Assembly: GCA_964036275.1 (NCBI GenBank)
Contig: OZ038439.1
Coordinates: forward strand, 11,178,904-11,242,903
Direction: 5' to 3'
Length of the DNA stretch: 64,000 bases
Source of the DNA: Litoditis marina
Lineage: Eukaryota; Nematoda; Chromadorea; Rhabditida; Rhabditidae
Position numbers and translations under genes: made by a program. Below the pieces are notes generated by a model. That model saw only the letters and a program-made list of their open reading frames with translations, made no database searches and was not told the DNA's origin. Below, in pieces: positions 36,165 through 45,424 of this stretch; the first letter of the stretch is position 1; every line of letters begins with the position of its first letter.

Positions 36165-37479
36165 AAAGGGTTGTTCGACCCGTCGAAATAACTTATAACC
36201 TGGAAAACCACGAGTGAAACTTTCTATTAATCACTTTTACAAAATATGTATATAATTGTGTCGTGATGATCTTGTTGAGGCTGTTATAGCAGTCGGAGTA
36301 TGTAATTTGGTGTAATCTAACCGAAACTAGAAACATGAACACGATTCGGACTTTTGGGAAACTAACCGCTCATAAGAACTGTTAAATTTAGTAAATTCGG
36401 TCTATATCGACCAACACAATTGTTCCTGGTTTGGAATACACATAGGACGTTTCAGCTGCTGAGTGTGAATGTGGTATAAGACTGTATTCTTATTCTATCC
36501 GGGCCGCCTCCTAACTTAGTTGGAATCAGAAACATGACTCGCTACGGACGGGTCTTCGAGGGATTCGGAAATCTGCCGAAGTCTAGCCCTCCCTACGGAT
36601 ACGCTCAATGCAGATGTTACCAAGAATAGATGAACTGAATCATTTGTCTTTGCTAAAAATATAAATTTTCAGATGAACTTGTGTTGTTTATGAAAAAAAT
36701 TGTCTGACGCATTCCATACGCAGATGTGAATTACCTATGTGAACAGAAGGGGATGAACTGAGAAAGAAACTGTTTTGGGTCTGAGTTTGTACAAATGTGT
36801 CAAGCATATCCTATAATTGTAATTGATTTGCAAAAAAAGTACATTTTTTCCGGTGTAAAATAGGAATTTGTGTGCAACAGATTGTATGCAACACACTTCG
36901 AATAACTGAGACCATATGTCTTTTATTATTGGTAAATCCTTAAAGAGACCATTTCCCTATAATTTAAAATTTTCAAATCAGAAAAAAATGTATTCTATTG
37001 TTTTCCAATAGTTATCAACAACCTTAGAAATTTGAAATGAGAAAAGGTTAAATAATGCCATTGAATACATACCCGAACTTGAACATTTTCACTGTGACGC
37101 TATCCAGCTGGGGTAATTAGTATTTCAATGAAATTGACTTTTTCACTCAGTTTATGTATCCTGATAGGCTTCCGGACGTATTCAGGGAGTTTTTTTGTAT
37201 TTCTATCAGCATTTTCTTGATTTTTTGTACGTAACTCGTTCTCGGTGGACATTACGTATATCGATTCTATGAGAAAACAGAGCAATATGAAGATGAGAGA
37301 ATTACTTGTCCGTAATGAGGTTTTCAAGCTCTATACGATGGAAGTGCTAGCTCGAAGGTTGAAATTAGAGAGAAATGGTCTCTTGTGCAACTGTGCTGAT
37401 TGTATGAATCTTAAGAACTACAAGTTGAACTCTGAAAACTCATATTTAGTTTAATCAACGAGAGTAAACAACTCTAGGA
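36165..37479. other. intergenic, no exon found
   Basis: Searched by eye for a second exon of copy A and found none. Contains a copy of the 26.2-kb dispersed repeat near 36,310-36,450 and of the 32.3-kb repeat near 37,070-37,310. Confidence 0.4.
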
Positions 37480-38163
37480 AACCTAACGCCATGACTGACG
37501 ATAAACTATGCTAAACGCTGTTTTACACAAAAATCTTCCCTACAGAATGTAAAAATGTTCGGTTTCTCAATGATCAGAAGACAGACGTTCATTAATGTGC
37601 TATTTCAATTAACAAATCATACCACCACAGGCTTGGGCCAACATTGAGAATCCACATTAGGGGCCAACCAGTTCTGAAAAACTCTTACGTAAGATCTAAA
37701 AAAACGCAAAACTCGATTAATTGTGTACAAAATTTTTTTTTCGAATCTTAGTGTGACATCAGTGTTATGTCTATCAATCCTAATCGTGTTGAGACAAATT
37801 CATTCCATATATTTTTCGAAAATACTGGATTTTCTTGCTGCTTCTCACCAATTATCAATTCATGCCAACGTTATTGTTACGTGTCACTACATTTGACAAA
37901 ACATTTTAGTGCACTGAATAATAAATAAACACATAGCACTTTATGTAAATTTTGACAAAAGTGATGTGACTCTCCATTTTCCTGTCATTTCAACACGTTC
38001 ACAATGTGAAGCACCACGTAACTATCCATTTCTAGGCTAAATATGATGTCGTTTGAGCCACTGCTCTTGAGCCAATCTCATGAGTGTTGTTTCTCAGAAA
38101 TTTTGCGAATCAAGTAATCTGTTAAACTATTTTGTTGAATACGTATTGGTAGTATTGATTTTT

Positions 38164-38360
38164 CACTCCTACTGAGATTTTACAGTATGACCACGAAACT
38201 TTCAGAGCAATTACTCGAATTTCATCGAAAAGGTTCAAAACTTCTTAATCGATTCTGATTCGATGTTACAGAGATAGTTACCATAGCGGCGGCTCAGCTG
38301 ATTTTCACATATTACAGAGGGAAAGTTGGCAAGTGTACTGTAGAAGTCTCAGTAGGAATG
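38164..38360. mobile_element. MITE family E, copy in duplicate B
   Basis: Ends CACTCCTACTGAGATTTTAC and GTAGAAGTCTCAGTAGGAAT. It lies about 55 bp upstream of the copy B start codon. The equivalent element is at 60,461-60,600 in copy C, so the insertion pre-dates the duplication. A third copy is at 51,075-51,284. Confidence 0.7.
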
Positions 38361-38415
38361 ATGTGGACCATACTTGTATGTATCAACCATGTTTTTGATC
38401 TACCGAACTTCAGGA

Positions 38416-39392
38416 ATGTATTTCGCAGTGCTCCTTCTGTGTCTCACTGTAGCCATCAACGCCAAACCAAACTACAACGCCAGATGCGATCTGGAGAATC
38501 AGTGTGCGGCTATTTTCGCAAAAGAAAATTGTGAGGGACAGAAACAGCTGCTGAGCAGCGGTCAAGTGGTGGACCTCCGCACATCACACGGACAGGTCAG
38601 ACGCCATATGCATGACTATCCTGACGTTTCAACCCCAACCTGCATCTTCGCAATATAAGAGATGCAGTAAGCGATGAAAACATCTAACTCATACCTCACA
38701 TACCATTTTTTGTTCTTTTCAAATTAAAGGAAACCGGAGAGCAACATGGTTTCTCGTTAAGCTGCTGTACCTTACTTTTGATTTGACGCGTTACGTGTCG
38801 CGCGGCATTGTCATGTGAATGTCACGTTGACTTATCAAACTAACATACGAGTTATTTGTGCTCTTTGATCTCAATACAGTTGAAGGCAGCCCGGTACGGA
38901 ACCTCTGCTCAAGTTGTGTTCCGGTCTCCTTTAAAGTCATAACGTTACTTCTCCTTTCACTCATGAATTTTTACTCACCGCAAGGCCACAGTACACGTGC
39001 TAAATCACGGATAAGCATTCCGTGTTATTCTAACAATCGATTACATCTATTTTCTGCAGGTTCTCAGTGTCAATGTAGAAGAAGGTAGGAGAATGCGCTT
39101 ATAGACGTTAGAAAATCTGTGAAAATTTTTCTCAATTGTTTCGCAAGTACTCAATTGTTCAGGAAGTTATCAAAATTCGCCTGGATTCTTCAGAAATTTC
39201 CGCATTCGGAGAACACCATCCATTTTTCAGGTGCTCAGTGTCAATGTAGAAGAAGGTTGTGTTCTCACTGTATTCCATGCTACCAATCTGACCGCCTTGG
39301 AAAGTGTTTATGGAGGATTCGAAAACCTGGCAAAAGACCTGTGGGACCGTATCAAATACACACATGTAGATTGTAGGTGTCAACATGTTTAG
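38416..39392 (+). CDS. small secreted protein, copy B (two exons, 113 residues)
   Basis: Exons 38416-38595 and 39231-39392, joined in phase 0. The start is MYFAVLLLCLTVAINAKPN (signal peptide), preceded by CTTCAG|GA, a likely trans-splice site. The mature part has CDLENQCAAIFAKENCEGQK, LLSSGQVVDLRTSHGQ, then VLSVNVEEGCVLTVFHATNL, YGGFENLAKDLWDRIKYTHV and a terminal DCRC. The order of Cys, the LRTSHGQVLSVNVEEGCVLTVF turn and the final D-C-x-C recall beta/gamma-crystallin-like folds, but this is a guess from pattern. AATAAA lies ~10 bp after the stop. The intron contains a MITE B insertion and a duplicated micro-exon. Likely extracellular; function unknown. Confidence 0.82.
38724..38934 (+). 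mobile_element. MITE family B, copy 3 (inserted after duplication)
   Basis: TTAAAGGAAACCGGAGAGCA to TTCCGGTCTCCTTTAA. It lies in the intron of copy B. The matching place in copy C (near 61,200) reads straight through, with AACTTATAGTC instead of AATTAA...TTAAAGTC, giving an empty site. Confidence 0.8.
39060..39084 (+). other. duplicated micro-exon-like sequence in the copy B intron
   Basis: TTTTCTGCAG then GTTCTCAGTGTCAATGTAGA AGAAG then GTAGGA: a splice-bounded 25-nt copy of the first 25 nt of the real second exon (39,231), with one synonymous difference. It is also present at 61,356-61,380. Its inclusion would shift the frame. Confidence 0.7.
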
Positions 39393-42022
39393 ATGAACTG
39401 GAAATAAATTATTTGTATTTTCTCAAACTATCAACATACATTATGTGTTTTTGCTAAGAGTGAAAATGACGGTATCCGGGACGGTATCCGAAATACACAC
39501 ATAAATCATGAAGTCTATATGTCGTAACTAGCTGATATTGATAAACATTTCGATGTTCGATTTCCATCGAGTTTTCCGTGTTTTTAGTGTCTGCACATTA
39601 ATAAACTTATAAACCGTTTTTGATTGACGACATTCGTTGGCACCGAGTATTAATCATTGACCACAGACTGGAATTCACAACAATCTATGTTTGTCATTCA
39701 GCACATTGACAAAAGATGGCTGCGTTGTCATCTGAATTGTCTTAAAAATGTTTATGGGTATAGCGACACATGACAAAGTGAAAAACGCAACTAACATTAT
39801 TAGAACTTAATTAGCATTCTAGAATCTAAACCAAGAGTTTTACACAGAAATTCGATTTCGAAACCACAAAGAGACATTTTTTATTTGTTTCAAATTTCAC
39901 CATTTCTCAGTGCCCTCTTGGTTTTAAATCTGATATTAAAAGAGTAATAGTCAGAATGAGATCATCAAAAGTTTGTATCATTGCACTTGAGATATAGGTC
40001 AGGCTACATTACAAAAGTCAACCCTAACTTTCTCCACGTTGATAGAGTACAACTTCAGTACTCGATACACCTAGACAACTTCTCACATTCCACTTTTATC
40101 AAGTTGTGGCTTGTTAATGACAAATAGATTGAAGAAGGTGTATCTGTAGTTTGATCTACCAGAACATCACAATTATTTCATAAAACGGGAATGCAGCAGG
40201 ATCGAACTACAAACACCACATTACAAGTACTACACGTACCGTTGTCCTTTCTTGATCGTGATCTTTATATTTTGGTTCGTTATTGGTACGTGATTCATCA
40301 CTTTCTCATGACTGGGCTTCTCACACTAAATGTGTGCAACGAACACCGCTACTGCAGAAAACATGAGAATTGCAAAAGGTTGACACCACTAGCGTGTTTA
40401 TAATAATACTTACAGCAAGGTAATTTTTTGAAAAATCCGAGTTTTCTTACAGGACTAGTTACTGATCACACTTAAAATTTTCCACCGCGTTTTGGTGATG
40501 GTACTAGCTTTTTTCTGTACCGCAAATTTTCATCATGTTGATTTATCTTAAGTGAGCGTGAGTATAACATAAGATAGTTTTTCCATGTTCGTTTTATTTA
40601 TGATACAACAGTGGTATTTTTAGAGTCCTCGCCAGCATATTAGTCAGATACATCTCAGTTTCGATAAAAGTTCTTCTTTTGGATAACAAGTACTTCCCGT
40701 CTTGTAGAGGACAACGAATTTTCAGAATTCTGTACATTGTTTGTACTTACTTCGTTGAATACATTCGTTTCGAAAGTAGTTCAGCCAATTAAGCCTACAT
40801 TTTCAAATGTTTCCAGTACATTTCCTTCTATGAATTGGAAGTCTCAACGAATGAATGCTCCATCTTTTGTATGCAATATGACCAATCTAGTCTCGTTCTC
40901 ATAAGTGATTAATTATTTTTTCTGAAGATTTTTTTCGAAAGATGTGGCATGGATCTCATTTCACTGTTTCATGCTGTTTCATGAGAACATCATGTCTAAA
41001 ATAGATGGGATTTTTCTTTTAATTGCTTTTTCTCTCTCTACATAAATGACTTATGTTTTCTAATGTGAATGAAAACCGAATGTATGATGTTTTAAAAAAG
41101 GCGAACACTCATCTCGTAACTCTGCGTTCGAGGCAGAACATCGGAAAAACTTTATAGGAGAACAGGTCGCCACTGTAGTTTTGTAGTATACCTTTTACAC
41201 ACAACTACATTTACATTTAAAAATGTAAAACGAGATCCAACTACAATTCAGCCGTGTTACGGTACACTACCCTAACCTGAGTTCGTTCTGCGCACAGTGT
41301 AACGGAACTTCTACGCGGAGAAATAACTTAGTTTTGGAGTAAAAAACACATAACTTGTGGTTCAGTCTGAGGTAGAGGCAAAACGTACCAACCTCTCAAC
41401 TCTGATTCTCCTTGTTTTCCAGTTCAATCTTTACATGTCGAGCTTTTTTTTAACTTTTTACGAGAAAACGAAGCTTAAAATAACGAGCACTGAAGTTGAA
41501 AGGGACTGTACCTCTATAATAATTGGCCTAAACGATTATTGTTATTATTATTATTATTACAATGTGCAATGTGGTAATTTTTAAAAAATGAAAAAATATT
41601 CTGTTTTGAGATGTTTTGAGGTTCATGTTTTACGTACAGGAAGTTCAGAGAACCACATTATTACGGAGAAAAACAGAAGCTAACAGGAATTGGGTTACAG
41701 TGATGCAGCAACCTATCACTGCTTTGTAGTTTTCGTGATATTTACAAATCCTCCTTCTCACATTTCATATAGGTAATTTTGGTCGTGTTTTGATTATGGT
41801 TTAGTAATTTCATGGACATTTTGAAAATTTTGTACGTAGGTGAACTCGGCGGTGTAATTTTTGAGAACACGGAGCAAGGCGGGAAGTCGACACCTATATG
41901 AATGATTTTGATTTTTTCATGTGAACAATTAAAACGAATAGTCCAAATGTAGTCCGGTACCTATGAATGAAAATAAAGAGTTTGCCTGTGCAAACCATAT
42001 AGTTTGCCTATTGCAAACCTTA
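39393..42022. other. 3' part of duplicate B and intergenic DNA
   Basis: Down to about 41,050 this is duplicated at 61,700-64,000. I see no conserved coding frame between copies. A short palindromic MITE (GTAGTTTGATC / GATCGAACTACAAACACC) is at 40,145-40,220. Confidence 0.45.
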
Positions 42023-42089
42023 GTCACCTAGGCATTTCGAACATTTAACAATCCATATGCCGATTGGGCTGTTCTCATCAGTAGATGAC
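42023..42089 (-). ncRNA. hammerhead-ribozyme-like fold downstream of the RT
   Basis: On the minus strand, 5' to 3': stem I GTCATCTA (42089-42082), core CTGATGA (42081-42075), stem II GAACA (42074-42070) with inner extension CAATC/GATTG, stem II return TGTTC (42043-42039), core GAAA (42038-42035), TGCC, then stem I return TAGGTGAC (42030-42023, one G-U pair). This is the hammerhead order and spacing with a minimal stem III. The triplet before the expected cleavage position is GCC rather than NUH, so it may be inactive. Hammerheads are known in the terminal repeats of Penelope-like elements, which supports both calls. Two similar short hairpins (GTTTGC...GCAAAC) follow immediately. Confidence 0.55.
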
Positions 42090-42265
42090 CCAACCTTAGT
42101 TAACTCTAATAAAATTATTTCAAGTTAGCTATGAGCCTGTGCTCAGTATAACTACTGGAAACTATGTATGAAAGAATGAGAAAAATATGTTTGACAACTA
42201 TTATCGTCAGATGAAAAATAGACTTACGTATGCGGTGACAATACGTAAAGAAGGAGCGTACAGTA

Positions 42266-43948
42266 CTATACATATGCTATTGCCAGGTTATCAATCAATT
42301 TTACAAAATCAGAGAAAGAGATCTTATATTTATTAACAATGAAAGGAGTTTTATGAATGGTTTTACATAGTCTATTGAAGACCAAATCTCTCGGCCAGTT
42401 ATTAATAGCAAAAAAGGTAACAAGCTGAGTAATACGTTGAATGAAATCAACATATTTGCTGCAAGTACGTGTGATTCTAGTTACTTCACCTGATAATGTG
42501 TTAAGTCCAATTCTAATATCCATATTAGAAAGGTAATGTGGATATCTAATAACGTCAAAATTGAAAAGATCTGTTTTGTTAAACATAGAAGTGTGTATAC
42601 AATCAGTGTTTATAGAGATATTCAAGTCTAGGAAGTCGCAAGTCATAGAATTATCAGCTGTGGGTTCTAGTTCGAGAGAAGGATGATAAATATTATTTAT
42701 CTCGTTTTTGAATATATCCGGATTATCCGAAATATGTAATACATCATCAATATATCTGAATACATGGTTGAAACGTTTAGCTTCTATGTATCCTTTATCT
42801 TTAAAATAAGAGGATATGAACTTATATTCCATAAAACTGAGAGTAAGATCAGCTAACTGAGGGGAACAGCTGGCTCCTTGTGGTATACCACATTTTTGTC
42901 TGAAGACAGTATCTCCATATACAGCAACACTGTTATGTAGTAGTACTTCTATAAGGTGAAATATATCCTGTTTACGGAAAAACTTTCCCTTACCTTCTTG
43001 AGTATCACGGTAAGTACAACGATTCCCAGTAACTCTCAAAAAGTTATGATTTTTCATACAAAGTGAGATGAGTTGAAAAATATTATTTTTAACAACATCA
43101 TGATCCAAATTAGTAAACAGGCTAGTAAAATCAGCACAATAAAGAAGTTTGTTTCTGCTGATGAGGGGTAAAATTTGTTTAGTGACAACATGGCTATTAT
43201 CAATCGCCCAGTAATGTTTGATACCTGTGCGTTCCAAAATAATCTGGCAATAGTTCTTAAAATGAGTCTGAATATGTTTAAACATGATTTGTAGTAAATC
43301 GCTGAGAGGTTTTAAGGGACTGCTCTTAGCACCTGTGATAAATCGGAACTTCATGACAGGTTTATGCATTTTAGGTATACCATAGATGCGAGGTAATTTG
43401 CAATTAGTCAAAGTACTCAACTCAAGAGATTTAGCAACTTTTATCTGCTTTTCAAGAACAGTTTCAACACTATCCTGAGTACACTCGTAAGTGTTAATTG
43501 TAGAAGATGTAACAACTCTGCTCATTTCTGCACTCATCAACTTAGTATAAAGCTTTTTACAGGTAAATGCATAATTTGTGGAGGCTTTATCTACACACGT
43601 AATAACGAATTCTTTCTGGATGTTTCTGATGTTATCAATATCTGCTTTAGATAGAGTATAAAACTCCACATTGTTACTTTTATGTGACAATCTCTCGACA
43701 AGTGTGGATGAAATATACGAGAGAGATGATTCCAGAAGACCAGAAGCTTCTCTGTTGAGTTTATATCTTTTAGTTACATTCCTAATTAAAGAAATGACAA
43801 GCGCTTTACAATCTTCAAGTACCAGATTATCATCATATGGTTCTTGAATGCGAAATTTTGTACCATATGAGAATAATCTTCTCAGTTTAGTATTCTTAAT
43901 GATGGAGAGACTACCAGTACTAATATGCCCATGGTTAGGGTCAATTAA
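42266..43948 (-). CDS. Penelope-like reverse transcriptase, N-terminally incomplete
   Basis: An uninterrupted minus-strand frame of 560 codons, open from just after a stop at 43,949-43,951 and ending at a stop at 42,266. There is no ATG at its upstream edge; the first residues read LIDPNHGHISTGS. Motifs in order: FVITCVDKASTNYAFTCKKL, KLPRIYGIPKMHKP (finger), YCADFTSLFTNLDHD (first catalytic Asp region), CGIPQGASCSPQLADLTLSF, FRYIDDVLHI (catalytic D-D) and CDFLDLNISI. This layout fits Penelope-type RTs found across animals. No GIY-YIG endonuclease follows: about 115 residues after FLDL the frame stops. No stop or frameshift breaks the RT domain, suggesting a young or selected copy. The 5' part may be truncated or lie across a break. 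Confidence 0.85.
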   Translation of the reverse strand, partial: LIDPNHGHISTGSLSIIKNTKLRRLFSYGTKFRIQEPYDDNLVLEDCKALVISLIRNVTKRYKLNREASGLLESSLSYISSTLVERLSHKSNNVEFYTLSKADIDNIRNIQKEFVITCVDKASTNYAFTCKKLYTKLMSAEMSRVVTSSTINTYECTQDSVETVLEKQIKVAKSLELSTLTNCKLPRIYGIPKMHKPVMKFRFITGAKSSPLKPLSDLLQIMFKHIQTHFKNYCQIILERTGIKHYWAIDNSHVVTKQILPLISRNKLLYCADFTSLFTNLDHDVVKNNIFQLISLCMKNHNFLRVTGNRCTYRDTQEGKGKFFRKQDIFHLIEVLLHNSVAVYGDTVFRQKCGIPQGASCSPQLADLTLSFMEYKFISSYFKDKGYIEAKRFNHVFRYIDDVLHISDNPDIFKNEINNIYHPSLELEPTADNSMTCDFLDLNISINTDCIHTSMFNKTDLFNFDVIRYPHYLSNMDIRIGLNTLSGEVTRITRTCSKYVDFIQRITQLVTFFAINNWPRDLVFNRLCKTIHKTPFIVNKYKISFSDFVKLIDNLAIAYV

Positions 43949-45424
43949 TTAATATCGACTAATCAGCTCAAACCTTCAAATGAAAGAGGAACGGTCCCTT
44001 TAACACATTTTGGTGCAACAAATCTAATGGGTATAACTCAATCGTAGTCTAACACGTAGCTCCCTCCCTTCTCTAGATACGGTGTCTGCAGGGGTACGGG
44101 TTTATTCAGGACTGTCTGTAGTCGTTCACTTTACTTTCTGTGGCAGAGAAAGGTAACAACACGATTCGATTCCTATTCAGATATACATCAGAGCATGTAG
44201 CTTCGATTGGCGAAACACTGATTTTTGAATTCATCACTCCATACACCAAATCTATGTAGTTAGCGGACTTTGTAGACGTATTTTTCATAATTCTACACGT
44301 GTACTGTCCTAACTATTGTTCGAGTTTGCTTCTGTATTTTACTATGTTCTTTTTCTTTGATCAATTGTATCCAAGTTAATCTGTGTTTAGTTTTTTCTTT
44401 CTCGTTTAGCGCACCTCGTAGTGCATCAAATACATAAATAAATAAAAAAAAATATCCAAGAGATCATTCAGCTCTCTCCTCTCTGCGCACGTTTAAAAAT
44501 TTGGCAGTGTGCGTGATTTAGGTACAAATTATTCTAATGACGTTCGAGTGTGTTACGTGTTTCATTGAATCTTTTCATTATAACATTAGTCGGGGCGATC
44601 TACGCAAACAACTATCATGCTACCGTATGAAAATTACAATTTTCGCTTCCTCTGCGTGTTGTTCACTTTTTTCTAAACACTTTAAACAAACAGAACTCAG
44701 GGCCCCACTTTTTATGATAACATCTTCAAACGATTGAAAAGATCTTGTTAAAAACTGTGAGACAGTTCTTGAACTCTAACTTACACTCGATTAGTAATCA
44801 TTCAAATTGATGATTACTCTGTTTTCTATCATTGTTTGTAGTTTTTGTGTTGTAACATGGTTCTAGGAAATGTTCTTTGATGCCTGACCCTCGTGTATTA
44901 GGATAATCATACAGCAGTGTGCATAGGATTATAAAAAAGTTTCTTTTGAATGGCGCAGGCTTTTCTTATCATTTCAGTTGTTTGATTTCTTTTCTATTTG
45001 CAATTGAACGAGTTTCTCACCTTTTAATCACCTCACATACTGTAACCCAAAGTTGAGGCTTCTCACGTTTTACATTTGTAGAGAACGCAATTCATCAAAC
45101 GCGAAGAAAATTTGCAAATCCCAAGGCAAAAAGATTGATAGAAACAAGATAATAATGTGAAATGATTAAAAATTCGACATACTAAATGTTCTTGTATATT
45201 CGTGTTGGGGGCGGCAGTCTGAAGTCACCTTTGAATATTTACCCTTCACTTGTTCACACGTTTTTCAACTTTTCTCCGGTTTCCATTGTGTTTTCGGGTC
45301 TTTGAATACTTTTTCTCTAAACTTTGAATCGCGGTTCAATAAACAATCCTATTTTTCTTTCATAATCTCTTTTTTGTTTTCCAAAGAAAAACGTCGAACT
45401 CAAATTCAGGGTTACCAGGCCACA
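43949..45424. other. intergenic, possible LINE-type 3' tail at 44,080-44,455
   Basis: Upstream of the RT frame no continuation was found in any frame. 44,400-44,455 ends in AAATACATAAATAAATAAAA then an A run, like the 3' end of a non-LTR retrotransposon on the plus strand. No ORF supports it. Confidence 0.35.

Larger units (their letters stand above)
35040..41100 (+). repeat. segmental duplication, first two units
   Basis: 35,060-35,500 resembles 59,060-59,500 (shared AATGAACAATGTTTAGGTTC). 37,480-41,050 aligns by eye with 59,750-64,000, from GACTGACGATAAA through GTACATTTCCTTCTATGAATTGG. Each unit carries a small secreted-protein gene, so the family has three local copies. Coordinates of the unit ends are approximate. 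Confidence 0.7.

Noticed and set aside
42003..42036. A longer stem III (TGCCTA with TAGGCA) for the hammerhead
   Set aside because: It pairs well but would remove the stem I return strand and leaves no NUH before stem I. The minimal stem III model explains more pairs.
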